From Pontibacillus sp. HMF3514 (GTDB lineage: Bacteria; Bacillota; Bacilli; Bacillales; BH030062): DNA of 64,000 bases. A model generated the notes under the pieces. It had not been told where the DNA came from. It worked only from the letters and a program-made list of their open reading frames with translations, and made no database searches. Of this stretch, positions 28,346 to 36,425 are shown piece by piece. Position numbers and translations under genes: made by a program. Location of the stretch: positions 2,170,001 to 2,234,000 of the forward strand of contig NZ_CP047393.1 of the NCBI RefSeq assembly GCF_009858175.1. The letters run 5' to 3'. The number at the start of each line of letters is the position of its first letter. The stretch's first letter is position 1.

Positions 28346-28360
28346 TTATAATCATTATTA
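28346..28360. promoter_or_regulatory. PerR-box-like sequence upstream of fur
   Basis: TTATAATCATTATTA matches TTATAATNATTATAA with one mismatch. It overlaps the spoIIM stop codon and is about 35 bp upstream of the fur -35. fur is a PerR target in B. subtilis. Confidence 0.55.
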
Positions 28361-28999
28361 TTTGTACGTCATTTCGATGACGTTTTTCAGTGCATCCGGT
28401 GAAATAAATGATTCAATTAAAGCTGCTACATTTAAAGCTAAAAATAATAAAAGGAAAATAAAACTATACCTCATCAACGCTGGAAGTAGAGATTGCTGTT
28501 GAATCTTTTTCGCTACTAGCTTTTGAATAAGTGAAAACGAAAAGATCATAGCCAAACTTCCCGCAATTAAATAAACGGGAATAATAATTAAGTTCTGAGG
28601 AGCAATGGATGCTGCAGCCATTAAAAGTCCATACCACCCCATTTGATTCACTAAGAATCCTACAGAAAAGCCAACAACTACACCTTTCATAAAAAGTAAT
28701 ATCCATATAATGGGCATTCCGATTACAGATAGGCCTAAAATAAAGATAAACAACAAATATTTTAAATGGTAAAAGAAGCTGGATTTAAACAAACTTTCTG
28801 AACTTGCTACAGACCCGCGTAACATCTCAGTAAAAAAACGGTCCAAATAAAAGAATAAATCTTGTTTTTGTATAAAATTCATACTATTAACTATCACAGC
28901 ACCAAATATGATCCCGATCAGAAATAATAAAGAGACAAACACATAAATACTCGCATTTTCGCGAACATGTTGTGACGCTAATGACCCTTTGACATACAT
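28358..28999 (-). CDS. spoIIM: Stage II sporulation protein M
   Basis: Membrane scaffold of the SpoIID-SpoIIM-SpoIIP complex that drives engulfment of the forespore. The 213-residue protein has about five membrane segments, one near the N-terminus (ASIYVFVSLLFLIGIIFG), and the family's central PIIWILLFMKGVVVGF. GGAGG supports ATG 28997-28999 rather than the ATG five codons earlier. Confidence 0.92.
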   Translation of the reverse strand: MYVKGSLASQHVRENASIYVFVSLLFLIGIIFGAVIVNSMNFIQKQDLFFYLDRFFTEMLRGSVASSESLFKSSFFYHLKYLLFIFILGLSVIGMPIIWILLFMKGVVVGFSVGFLVNQMGWYGLLMAAASIAPQNLIIIPVYLIAGSLAMIFSFSLIQKLVAKKIQQQSLLPALMRYSFIFLLLFLALNVAALIESFISPDALKNVIEMTYK

Positions 29000-29044
29000 T
29001 TCAAAATCCTCCATTCTACCGCTTCATTTTCAAGTCGTATTACA

Positions 29045-29073
29045 AATCTATGAAGGATTTTGATCAAATAGAC
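29045..29073 (-). promoter_or_regulatory. Possible sigma-E promoter of spoIIM
   Basis: Minus-strand GTCTATT (5 of 7 to KMATATT), 14 bases, then CATAGATT (7 of 8 to CATACANT), 46 bp upstream of the spoIIM start. spoIIM is sigma-E dependent in B. subtilis. Confidence 0.45.
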
Positions 29074-29101
29074 TATAAAAAAGTAGAAAAGATGATAGAG
29101 A

Positions 29102-30259
29102 TTATGTCACACGACCATAGCGCCCACCACCACCGGCTTCTATCGACAACTCCCCTTTCCGGTTCATAACAATCCTCTCAGCTAACTGCTCCGGAACAAT
29201 TTCACGCAGTTCTTCTAACGTAGCATCGTGTAAAATACTCATCTCTGTTCCGAAGACATCTAACAATTTTTGCAGTGTTTTTGGACCGAGTTTTGGTATA
29301 TATTCTAGAGGAATTTGATAGACATATGGAGGACGCCCTTCCCTTGTCCCCACAAAATCTGAAAGCTCCTCAATCCGATCTGCTACGCCTCGGACGGTTT
29401 TCAATGATCCACACACTGGACATTCTTCGCTATACTCTTTTTCAGATAGGCACTCAGCGCATACAGTTTGATGGTACTTTCCTAAAAGAGGATTCATGCC
29501 ATAGTTCGCAAGCAGCTTTCGACCACCTTGCTTTTGAAGAGCTAACCTTAACTCTTTAAAAGTAGGTGCTTGTAACTCAACACTCTGGTATTCTCGTGCA
29601 ATTTTTGAAATGGAATGGGCATCTGAGTTCGATAAAAACGTAAAACCGTGTAACTGGGATAGTGAGTCAGCCATTAGGGAATCGGCACTTAAACCAAGTT
29701 CTACCGCATCAATCAGCTCTGGGTTTAACACCTCTTCTAGTGACTGTTTTACGCCCTTTCCATATAAACTTTTGAATGGTGTGAACATATGAGCTGGAAC
29801 AAATAATCCGCCTAGCTCTCTCACCTTTTGTTGCAACTTTATAGCACTGCCGTAATAACGTTGTGAGCTCAAGTTTATATTTTTCATTCGTTCACTTAAC
29901 CAAACTGTAAACTGTTGCATTGTTTCAATATACGGAAAATAACAAAGGACATGAATGGGCCCCTGACAATGTTCATCATACACCTCAATTTCAGAACCTA
30001 ATAGAAGTGTTAAAGGACCATACAGGACACCTCCGTCCTGTAATTCCTCTGCGTGGCCACGTTCGATTAACTGAATAACCTCAGACTGAACCGCTGGCAC
30101 CTGCCCGTCAATTACCCCAATCATCTGAAGACCCTTCCGATAAGCGGCTTCTTCTACAATATTTGTTAAGGTCAACTGATTAGATGCAGTTATTTTGACA
30201 GGATCTCCATGCATAGTACGTCCAATATGAATATGTAAATCCATATAGTATGTTTGCAT
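29102..30259 (-). CDS. yqxK: YqxK, endonuclease Q-like PHP-domain protein
   Basis: Probable DNA repair nuclease of the PHP superfamily. The 385-residue protein has the PHP metal motif DLHIHIGR near the N-terminus, PAHMFTPFKSLYG and SNSDAHS further on, a four-cysteine zinc finger (CAEC...CPVCGS, about residues 290-310) and a helix-hairpin-helix (IPKLGPKTLQKLLDVFG). This is the EndoQ layout, an enzyme known to cut at deaminated bases. ATG 30257-30259 lies one base after the nudF stop (TAAGATG), so the genes are coupled. Function here is inferred. Confidence 0.8.
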   Translation of the reverse strand: MQTYYMDLHIHIGRTMHGDPVKITASNQLTLTNIVEEAAYRKGLQMIGVIDGQVPAVQSEVIQLIERGHAEELQDGGVLYGPLTLLLGSEIEVYDEHCQGPIHVLCYFPYIETMQQFTVWLSERMKNINLSSQRYYGSAIKLQQKVRELGGLFVPAHMFTPFKSLYGKGVKQSLEEVLNPELIDAVELGLSADSLMADSLSQLHGFTFLSNSDAHSISKIAREYQSVELQAPTFKELRLALQKQGGRKLLANYGMNPLLGKYHQTVCAECLSEKEYSEECPVCGSLKTVRGVADRIEELSDFVGTREGRPPYVYQIPLEYIPKLGPKTLQKLLDVFGTEMSILHDATLEELREIVPEQLAERIVMNRKGELSIEAGGGGRYGRVT

Positions 30260-30260
30260 C

Positions 30261-30809
30261 TTATCCAATAATCCCTTTTGCTTTTGCATATAGCAGTGCA
30301 TACGCTGTTTTAGCATCCCAAATACGTTCGTCCTTTTCAAACTGCTCCGCTTCTTCGACAGTTGCTTCTATTAGTTCTACAAACTCATCCTCGTCTCCCT
30401 CAAGCTTGTTCTCAGCTTTTTCAATGTTGTTGGCTAAATAAATATAAATGACTTCATCTGCAAAACCAGGAGATGTTGCAAAAGATGTTATAAACTCAAG
30501 GTCATCTGTTTTATAACCTGTCTCTTCTTCCAACTCTCTCATGGCCGTTTGCTTTGGTTCTTCTCCAGGCTCTAGTTTCCCAGCAGGAATTTCCACAAGT
30601 GAACGCTCTAATGGCTTTCGGTATTGTTCCACCATGACAATTTTGTTTTCAGGTGTAATCGCAAGGATCGCAACAGCACCAGGGTGTTTCACTAATTCTC
30701 TTTTTGATGTTTTGCCATTAGGCAGTTCTACATCTTCCACCTGTAAGGAGATGACTTTCCCTTTATAAATTGACTCCGTTTGAATTGTTTTTTCTTCAAA
30801 TTTTTTCAT
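30261..30809 (-). CDS. nudF: ADP-ribose pyrophosphatase NudF
   Basis: Nudix hydrolase cleaving ADP-ribose to AMP and ribose-5-phosphate. The 182-residue protein contains the Nudix box GKLEPGEEPKQTAMRELEEE and downstream Gly-Tyr. GGGAGAATTTGTT precedes the ATG. First gene of nudF-yqxK. The B. subtilis cell division inhibitor gene mciZ, expected just upstream, is not visible in the 121-bp gap. Confidence 0.92.
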   Translation of the reverse strand: MKKFEEKTIQTESIYKGKVISLQVEDVELPNGKTSKRELVKHPGAVAILAITPENKIVMVEQYRKPLERSLVEIPAGKLEPGEEPKQTAMRELEEETGYKTDDLEFITSFATSPGFADEVIYIYLANNIEKAENKLEGDEDEFVELIEATVEEAEQFEKDERIWDAKTAYALLYAKAKGIIG

Positions 30810-30930
30810 AACAAATTCTCCCTTTCCATTAACGTGGTCCTATTTTAACACACGAACTAGTATATTATTTGAGTCTCTCATTCCTCATCGATACAATAGA
30901 TATAACCCACTTTGAAAGGATGAAACGGCC

Positions 30931-31851
30931 TTGAACAAACGACAAGTAGGTAAATCTGATCTATACATTTCAGAAATTGGTCTAGGATGTATGTCTCTAG
31001 GCACAAATGAATCGCATGCAAAGGATATCATTGACCGTGCACTTGATGCAGGAATTAATTATGTGGATACAGCTGATTTATATGATTTTGGTGAAAACGA
31101 AAAGATCGTTGGCAAAGCCTTGAAAGGGCGCCGTGATGAAGTCGTCCTTGGCACCAAAGTTGGAAATAACTTTAACAAAGAAAAAGAGGATTGGTTCTGG
31201 GATCCATCTAAAGCGTATATAAAAGAAGAAGTAAAAGAAAGCTTGCGCCGCTTAGGTACAGACTACATCGATCTCTATCAACTCCACGGCGGTACAATTG
31301 AAGACCCAATTGATGAGACGATTGAAGCTTTCGAAGACCTCGTAAAAGAAGGAGTCGTACGTTATTACGGCATTTCTTCCATACGTCCTAATGTCATTCG
31401 AGAATACGTTAAACGTTCGAATATTGTGAGCGTCATGATGCAATATAGCCTATTTGATCGTCGACCAGAAGAAGAGGTATTGGATCTCCTTCAAGAAAAT
31501 CAAATTAGCGTCTTAGCTCGTGGTCCCCTTGCTAAAGGGATGCTAAGTGATCGCGGCTTAGAAAAAGTAGAAGAAAAAGCTCAGAACGGCCATCTTTCCT
31601 ATTCTTATAATGAAATTAAACACATGGTGGAGAACTTACAAGACCATGCAACGGAGGAGCGTTCATTACAAGCGATTGCCCTTCAGTATGTATTAAAGCA
31701 CCCAGCAGTTGCATCCGCCATTTTTGGAGCAAGCTCAATTGAGCAAGTCGATCAAAATGTATCCATGCTTGATGCCAAGGATCTCGAGTCAGACTTGTTC
31801 GCCCAACTACAACAAGTAACCCGTCCAATTGTTTATCAGAAGCATCGCTAA
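30931..31851 (+). CDS. yqkF: Aldo/keto reductase (YqkF-like)
   Basis: NADPH-dependent oxidoreductase of the AKR superfamily; substrate unknown. The 306-residue TIM barrel shows the tetrad regions: YVDTADLYDFGENE (Asp and Tyr), VLGTKVGNN (Lys) and YQLHG (His). The gene uses TTG at 30931; no ATG lies near, and GAAAGG is upstream. It is divergent from nudF, matching B. subtilis yqkF by position. Confidence 0.88.
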   Translation: MNKRQVGKSDLYISEIGLGCMSLGTNESHAKDIIDRALDAGINYVDTADLYDFGENEKIVGKALKGRRDEVVLGTKVGNNFNKEKEDWFWDPSKAYIKEEVKESLRRLGTDYIDLYQLHGGTIEDPIDETIEAFEDLVKEGVVRYYGISSIRPNVIREYVKRSNIVSVMMQYSLFDRRPEEEVLDLLQENQISVLARGPLAKGMLSDRGLEKVEEKAQNGHLSYSYNEIKHMVENLQDHATEERSLQAIALQYVLKHPAVASAIFGASSIEQVDQNVSMLDAKDLESDLFAQLQQVTRPIVYQKHR

Positions 31852-31854
31852 ACA

Positions 31855-31899
31855 TAAAAAGCCCTCTAACCAGCATTCCCTGGTGCGAGGGCTTTTTTC
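31855..31899. terminator. Bidirectional terminator between yqkF and yqkE
   Basis: Stem AAGCCCTC against GAGGGCTT with an inner CCAG/CTGG pair; six T on the plus strand and a T-rich tract on the minus. Confidence 0.8.
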
Positions 31900-32138
31900 T
31901 ATTTATCTTTGAATTGTTTCCAATCCATATCACTTTCATTTAGGAGCTCTTCAAAGCTTTTGTTCGCTTCACGACGTTTACGTTCTTCAGCTTTCCGACG
32001 TCTTTCTTCTTCCTGACGTTGCTCCTCTTGCTTTTTCAGGTCTGACTTTTTCGAGCGAAGTTGCTCAAGCATGTCGTCCCCTAAAAGATCTTTTAACGTT
32101 CCCTCTTGTTCCTGTTTTTGTTTTTTTGCTTTACTCAC
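31899..32138 (-). CDS. yqkE: YqkE-family protein (DUF3886)
   Basis: Unknown function. A 79-residue, highly charged, Lys/Glu/Arg-rich helical protein, probably a coiled coil between residues 25 and 60. Its start overlaps the end of yqkB by eight bases, and GGAGGAG precedes the ATG. Recognised by sequence character and by order next to yqkF and yqkB. Confidence 0.8.
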   Translation of the reverse strand: MSKAKKQKQEQEGTLKDLLGDDMLEQLRSKKSDLKKQEEQRQEEERRRKAEERKRREANKSFEELLNESDMDWKQFKDK

Positions 32139-32469
32139 GTGGGTCTCCTCCTTGCTTAATACTCGCAGAAGAAAGCGATGGATTCAGCATTCCCTCAGGG
32201 CTTTTCAATCGAAACAACCGCTTATTCCACTCTAATGTCATAACAGGTTTAAAAAATACCTTTTGTTGTTCGTCTAAGAAAATTGTAAAATGTTCATTCT
32301 CTACTTTTATATCGTATTCTGTTGATTGATTTGTAAAATAAATCGATGGCATGCCATTAACGCCACAGCCACATCCGTCACTATCATATTCCATTCGTAA
32401 ATTTGGCCGATCTTCTGGTTGTAATAACTGCAACTGGTGTAGTGCCTCATCTGTAATCGTTAGCTTCAT
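32131..32469 (-). CDS. yqkB: YqkB, HesB-like iron-sulfur domain protein
   Basis: Small protein of the A-type/HesB-like fold. The 112 residues include GCGCGVNGMPSIYF (about residues 32-45) with two of the cysteines typical of the YqkB branch, but not the three-cysteine pattern of genuine SufA/IscA carriers, so a cluster-carrier role is uncertain. GAGGTG precedes the ATG. Co-transcribed with yqkE. Confidence 0.8.
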   Translation of the reverse strand: MKLTITDEALHQLQLLQPEDRPNLRMEYDSDGCGCGVNGMPSIYFTNQSTEYDIKVENEHFTIFLDEQQKVFFKPVMTLEWNKRLFRLKSPEGMLNPSLSSASIKQGGDPRE

Positions 32470-32671
32470 TGTTGTTCACCTCTTGTTGATACTAATGGTA
32501 AAAAATCGACAAGAACTTTGCAATACAAATGATTTTCTTTTTATGAAGTTTGCACAGTTCTTTTTACTATTTTTAGGCATTTAACACAATTTTCTGTTAT
32601 TTGAGAATTGAGGATGGGAATTGATTTAAAGAACCTCTATACTAAAGTTAGATTATTGAGGAGGGATTCTT

Positions 32672-32914
32672 GTGAAACTTACCGTACAAAAACCTATTTT
32701 CGCTGAATCAGCAAGTCAATTTGTTAATCGAATGAGTGAATTCTCAGACACGATTCTAGTCAAAAAAGATCAATGGGTCGTCGATGCAAAAAGTCTACTT
32801 GGCGTTTTAGCTGTTTCCTTGCAACCTGGTCACGAAGTCACGATTGATGTTCAAGGAGACCATGGAATGGAAGTGAAGCAGGCATTGCTTGACTCAGGTT
32901 TGTTTCAAGAATAA
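32672..32914 (+). CDS. HPr-like protein lacking the active-site histidine
   Basis: The 80-residue product matches the HPr fold in length. AKSLLGVLAVSLQPGHEVTI aligns with the HPr segment containing Ser46; S41 is the equivalent serine, the target of HPr kinase. Where HPr has G-x-H-A-R-P-A with His15, this protein reads IFAESASQ, so it cannot be a phosphotransferase relay protein. Crh, which has Gln at that position, is the known analogue. GAGGAGG lies before the GTG start. Role unknown; perhaps regulatory. Confidence 0.75.
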   Translation: MKLTVQKPIFAESASQFVNRMSEFSDTILVKKDQWVVDAKSLLGVLAVSLQPGHEVTIDVQGDHGMEVKQALLDSGLFQE

Positions 32915-32919
32915 GGTTC

Positions 32920-32960
32920 ATAAAGCGCCTGGACATAGTAGCGTCCAGGCGCTTTTTATT
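32920..32960. terminator. Terminator after the HPr-like gene
   Basis: Perfect 13-bp stem AAAGCGCCTGGAC? with core GCGCCTGGAC/GTCCAGGCGC, eight-base loop, then TTTTT on the plus strand. The convergent gene at 32967 may share it. Confidence 0.85.
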
Positions 32961-32966
32961 GTTTAA

Positions 32967-33236
32967 CTAACTCAAATACCTTAATAGCCAAAAGAATGTA
33001 GTTGGAATAACGATGACAACTAAAGAGGCTCTACCGTAATTCTGTAGATTTTTATTTTGAACAAAAAAGGCTAGCGTCAGAAGAGAAATTAAATTAATAA
33101 TAGGAATCGCTGTTAGAATTAATATGAAAATCCACAACCAAACTGACACAATTCCTTGTCCATCGTTGTAATGAAAAGATGGTTCCTTTTTTTTCTCCTT
33201 TTTATCACTCTTTGTTCTATGGTAAAAAGCTGCCAT
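32967..33236 (-). CDS. Hypothetical membrane protein, 89 residues
   Basis: Unrecognised. A charged, Lys-rich head (about residues 1-26) is followed by two hydrophobic segments (about 30-62 and 70-86) typical of a small two-pass membrane protein. The upstream GGGGAGGGGGAGACG is purine rich and can serve as ribosome binding site. Convergent with the HPr-like gene. Confidence 0.55.
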   Translation of the reverse strand: MAAFYHRTKSDKKEKKKEPSFHYNDGQGIVSVWLWIFILILTAIPIINLISLLTLAFFVQNKNLQNYGRASLVVIVIPTTFFWLLRYLS

Positions 33237-33292
33237 CGTCTCCCCCTCCCCAGAACACTTTACTTACCCTTTATTTTATTTTCAGTGTACCT

Positions 33293-33308
33293 AGTTCATG
33301 AATGAACT
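33293..33308. promoter_or_regulatory. 7-2-7 palindrome, possible operator
   Basis: AGTTCATgaATGAACT is a perfect inverted repeat in the 218-bp divergent gap between the 89-residue membrane protein and the peroxiredoxin-like gene. Regulator unknown. Confidence 0.3.
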
Positions 33309-33453
33309 ATATCAAAACGTTTAAACTTAGATATTGTAAGAAGAACATATGACCTTCCAAACTGAGATGATGCATGGATAAGCAAATCACTTCAACATAA
33401 AGAAGACCTCAAGATATAATTAATGTGAATTCTATTCAAAGGAGTTTTTCCAT

Positions 33454-34107
33454 ATGAAGACAGACATGAGACAACAATACGAGAAGTACATTCAAAAGTT
33501 TAAAGAAGCTACTCCAGAAGATATCCAAAAGAAGATGGGAAATGCTATAGAGGAATTGGAATCATCAGAAGATGGAGAAGGATTAAGAAATGGTGAGAAA
33601 GCTCCGAACTTTAAGTTGTCAGATGCTAAAGGTGAAACGGTTGAGCTATACGAACAACTGAAGCAGGGACCTGTCGTGCTGACCTTTTACCGTGGAGGCT
33701 GGTGCCCTTATTGCAATATGGAATTAAGAGCTTATCAACAGATTATAAATGAGATTCATGAAGCAGGTGCAGAACTTATGGCGGTTAGCCCTGAGACACC
33801 TGATCATTCATTGACTACTCAAGAAAAAAATGAACTAGAATATTATGTGCTCAGTGATATTGGTAATAAAGTTGCTAAAGAATACAATCTGATTTATCAG
33901 CTGCCAGACTATCTTGTAGATGTGTATAAAGAAAAAGGTCTTCAAGTCGATAAGCATAACGGCGACGATTCCTGGACCCTTCCTGTTTCCGCTACGTATA
34001 TTATTGATACGGATGGCACTATTACCTTTGAATATACGAAATCTGATTATAAAGACAGAGTCGAACCATCTGAAGTATTGGAAAAATTAAAAAACGTTAC
34101 GAAATAG
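33454..34107 (+). CDS. Peroxiredoxin-like family protein
   Basis: Thioredoxin-fold protein of the AhpC/TSA superfamily, probably reducing peroxides. The 217 residues start with a helical N-terminal region (about 1-45), then APNFKLSDAKG and the redox site FYRGGWCPYCNMELRAY with two cysteines spaced CPYC, different from the lone peroxidatic Cys of typical 2-Cys enzymes. AAAGGAG precedes the ATG. Monocistronic. Confidence 0.82.
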   Translation: MKTDMRQQYEKYIQKFKEATPEDIQKKMGNAIEELESSEDGEGLRNGEKAPNFKLSDAKGETVELYEQLKQGPVVLTFYRGGWCPYCNMELRAYQQIINEIHEAGAELMAVSPETPDHSLTTQEKNELEYYVLSDIGNKVAKEYNLIYQLPDYLVDVYKEKGLQVDKHNGDDSWTLPVSATYIIDTDGTITFEYTKSDYKDRVEPSEVLEKLKNVTK

Positions 34108-34115
34108 CACAATAC

Positions 34116-34148
34116 AAAGGCATTGCAGAATAGCAATGCCTTTTTTTA
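34116..34148 (+). terminator. Terminator of the peroxiredoxin-like gene
   Basis: Stem AGGCATTGC with its complement, six-base loop, seven T residues. Confidence 0.85.
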
Positions 34149-34169
34149 CTTTTTTCATTAGATTATTTA

Positions 34170-35444
34170 CTATTCCGCATAATGACCACCAACAAGCTTA
34201 CTGCGATGCTTGGCAGTTCCGGCTTTTGTATAAGAAACAGCGCGGAGCAGGGCATCTTTTCCATACTTATCTCGAATCTCATCCATTACATAACCAAGAT
34301 CACGCTTCTTATCGCGTTCGGGTTCAAACAGGCTCAGCTGCATGCCCTCATCTTCCGTAATATTGGACAAGGCAATTGAAATTTTGCGAACCGTCTTTTG
34401 CTCATAAAATTGATTAAACAACTGAATGCAAACATCATATATTTCCGTTGTAATATTCGTTGGGATGTCAATGGACTGGGAACGGTGAAAGCCACCTCCC
34501 CCGTCATCCTTACTGTAACCAATCCCTAAGCTAATAGTTCGACCTGCTTTATGATTCGCACGCGTCCGCTTTGCGACCTCTTCACACATCTCCAAAATAA
34601 CATAACGCACTTCTTCTGGATCCGGATAATCGCGCATGAGAATCTGACTCTTCCCAAAACTGATCTGCCCTTGCATAATTGGAGCACCCAGTTCAGACAA
34701 ATCTACTCCATTCGCATGATAAAACAGTTGATTTCCCATTACACCAAATATTTTCTCGAGCTGCTCTAAAGGGAATTTAGCAAGTTGGCCAACGGTTGTG
34801 ATCCCTAGACGGTTAAGACGCTTTTCCATTCGTGACCCAATTCCCCACATTTCACGTAACGGAGCTACCGGCCAGAGCTTTTCAGGAATTTGGTCATACG
34901 TCCACTCGGCTACACCATATTTTTTTGCCTCTAAATCCAAACACAACTTGGACATGAGCATATTCGGTCCGATACCGATGGCGCAAGGGAGCTGAAACGT
35001 CTCCAAAAGCTCTTTTCGAATCCGTCGCGCCACCTCTTCGGCATCCCCCCACAACTTTTCCGTTCCTGTTACATCAAGAAAGCTCTCATCCACACTGTAA
35101 GTATGAATAGCTTCTTTCGGAACAAAACGATGGAACAGACGCGTGATTTCCGTTGATACTTGCAAATACATTCGCATTTGCGCAGATACTAAGTGAATAC
35201 GAGGATCATCAGGGATTTCGAATAATCGATTTCCCGTTCGTATATTAAAGTCTTTCTTTAAAGCAGGAGAAGCTGCCAATACGACACTTCCTGGTCGATT
35301 TAAATCCGCTACGACTGCAATGTGACTCGTCAGGGGATCTAATCCCATAGAAATCGCAGCACAACTAGCGTAAAAGCTTTTCATATCCACACAAAGAATT
35401 TTCCGATCTGGAAAAGAATCGTAATCAATAGATGGGTTGGTCAC
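34170..35444 (-). CDS. uvrX: Y-family DNA polymerase, UvrX/YqjW type
   Basis: Error-prone translesion polymerase of the DinB/UmuC family. The 424-residue protein has the catalytic motifs CVDMKSFYAS and YSVDESFLDVTG, a helix-hairpin-helix (WGIGSRMEKRLNRLGI) and the little-finger domain. The open frame runs 46 codons further upstream, but a promoter with an SOS box lies inside that stretch, and GGAGG lies eight bases before GTG 35442-35444, so the GTG is the start. UvrX-type proteins are widespread in Bacillus chromosomes and phages. SOS-inducible by inference. Confidence 0.88.
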   Translation of the reverse strand: MTNPSIDYDSFPDRKILCVDMKSFYASCAAISMGLDPLTSHIAVVADLNRPGSVVLAASPALKKDFNIRTGNRLFEIPDDPRIHLVSAQMRMYLQVSTEITRLFHRFVPKEAIHTYSVDESFLDVTGTEKLWGDAEEVARRIRKELLETFQLPCAIGIGPNMLMSKLCLDLEAKKYGVAEWTYDQIPEKLWPVAPLREMWGIGSRMEKRLNRLGITTVGQLAKFPLEQLEKIFGVMGNQLFYHANGVDLSELGAPIMQGQISFGKSQILMRDYPDPEEVRYVILEMCEEVAKRTRANHKAGRTISLGIGYSKDDGGGGFHRSQSIDIPTNITTEIYDVCIQLFNQFYEQKTVRKISIALSNITEDEGMQLSLFEPERDKKRDLGYVMDEIRDKYGKDALLRAVSYTKAGTAKHRSKLVGGHYAE

Positions 35445-35480
35445 CTTCGTTCCCTCCTGAAACGACATGTTGTACTTCTT

Positions 35481-35509
35481 ATTATGCGAATATATGTTCG
35501 GTTTTGCAA
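35481..35509 (-). promoter_or_regulatory. uvrX promoter with LexA (SOS) box
   Basis: Minus-strand TTGCAA, 17 bases, CATAAT. The spacer is nearly filled by the palindrome CGAACATATATTCG (35487-35500), one mismatch from the Bacillus LexA/DinR box CGAACNNNNGTTCG. Bound repressor would block the polymerase. Confidence 0.8.
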
Positions 35510-35581
35510 GTGGAGATGGTTGCCATTTTTCGACAAAACTGTTGAAGAGCGACTTTCGGGGGGTTAGATATACTACATTCA

Positions 35582-35611
35582 TAAAAAACTGCCACGCATA
35601 AACGTAGCAGT
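35582..35611 (-). terminator. Terminator of yqjP-yqjQ
   Basis: Stem ACTGCTACG against CGTGGCAGT (one wobble), then TTTTTT on the minus strand. Confidence 0.8.
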
Positions 35612-35618
35612 TCTCTCA

Positions 35619-36413
35619 TCATTTTTTCTTAAATTGTTTCCCTAACATTTTTTCCATCAATCCAGGAGCAAGTTGATAGGCCTTGGCACCTAATTCCATC
35701 CAATGAGGCATATTGATTTCCCGCTTGGAAGTAAACAAATGCTCAACTACCTTCTTAGCTACATCATCCGGGTCTAACATATAACGCTCCACAGATTTTA
35801 TATACGTACCTCCAGGATCCGCTGTCTCAAAAAAGTTCGTTCGAACAGGTCCCAGATTAACAGCCGTTACTCCAATATTATAAGAATCGATTTCCATACG
35901 AAGGCCGTTCGTAAATCCGAGAACAGCGTGCTTTGTTGAGGCATATCCAGCGCTCTTTGGAGTGGAAATCTTACCCGCTTGTGAAGCAATGTTTATGATG
36001 TGACCTTCTCTTGCTTCTTTCATAAAAGGGAGCACTTCTTTCACACAATGAATCAGCCCTATTACATTCACATCAAACATCGAGCGAAATGCATCCATGC
36101 TGGTGTCTTCAACACGTTCAAAAACACCAAATCCAGCGTTGTTCACAAGAGCATCAACACGTCCAACTTCTTTGAACAAATGCTGAAAGCACTTTTGGAT
36201 CGCTTCTTTGTCAGCTAAATCACATGGATACCAGAAAGCTTCTACTCCATACGTTTCCATTATCCGATCACTAAGCATTCGTAATTTGTCCTCACTACGT
36301 GCTAGCAAAACCGGTACGGCTCCCGCTTCCGCAACACGTATAGCTAGACTTTCTCCTAACCCACTGGATGCTCCAGTTATGACAATATTCTTGCCTTTCA
36401 TTCGTTCACTCAT
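35619..36413 (-). CDS. yqjQ: Short-chain dehydrogenase/reductase (YqjQ-like)
   Basis: NAD(P)-dependent oxidoreductase of unknown substrate. The 264-residue Rossmann protein has the cofactor motif TGASSGLGE, NNAGFG, and the catalytic Y-x-x-x-K in YASTKHAVLGF. GGAG supports ATG 36411-36413 over the ATG four codons upstream. Follows yqjP on the same strand with 12 bp between, so they form an operon. Confidence 0.88.
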   Translation of the reverse strand: MSERMKGKNIVITGASSGLGESLAIRVAEAGAVPVLLARSEDKLRMLSDRIMETYGVEAFWYPCDLADKEAIQKCFQHLFKEVGRVDALVNNAGFGVFERVEDTSMDAFRSMFDVNVIGLIHCVKEVLPFMKEAREGHIINIASQAGKISTPKSAGYASTKHAVLGFTNGLRMEIDSYNIGVTAVNLGPVRTNFFETADPGGTYIKSVERYMLDPDDVAKKVVEHLFTSKREINMPHWMELGAKAYQLAPGLMEKMLGKQFKKK

Positions 36414-36425
36414 AAAATTCTCCAA

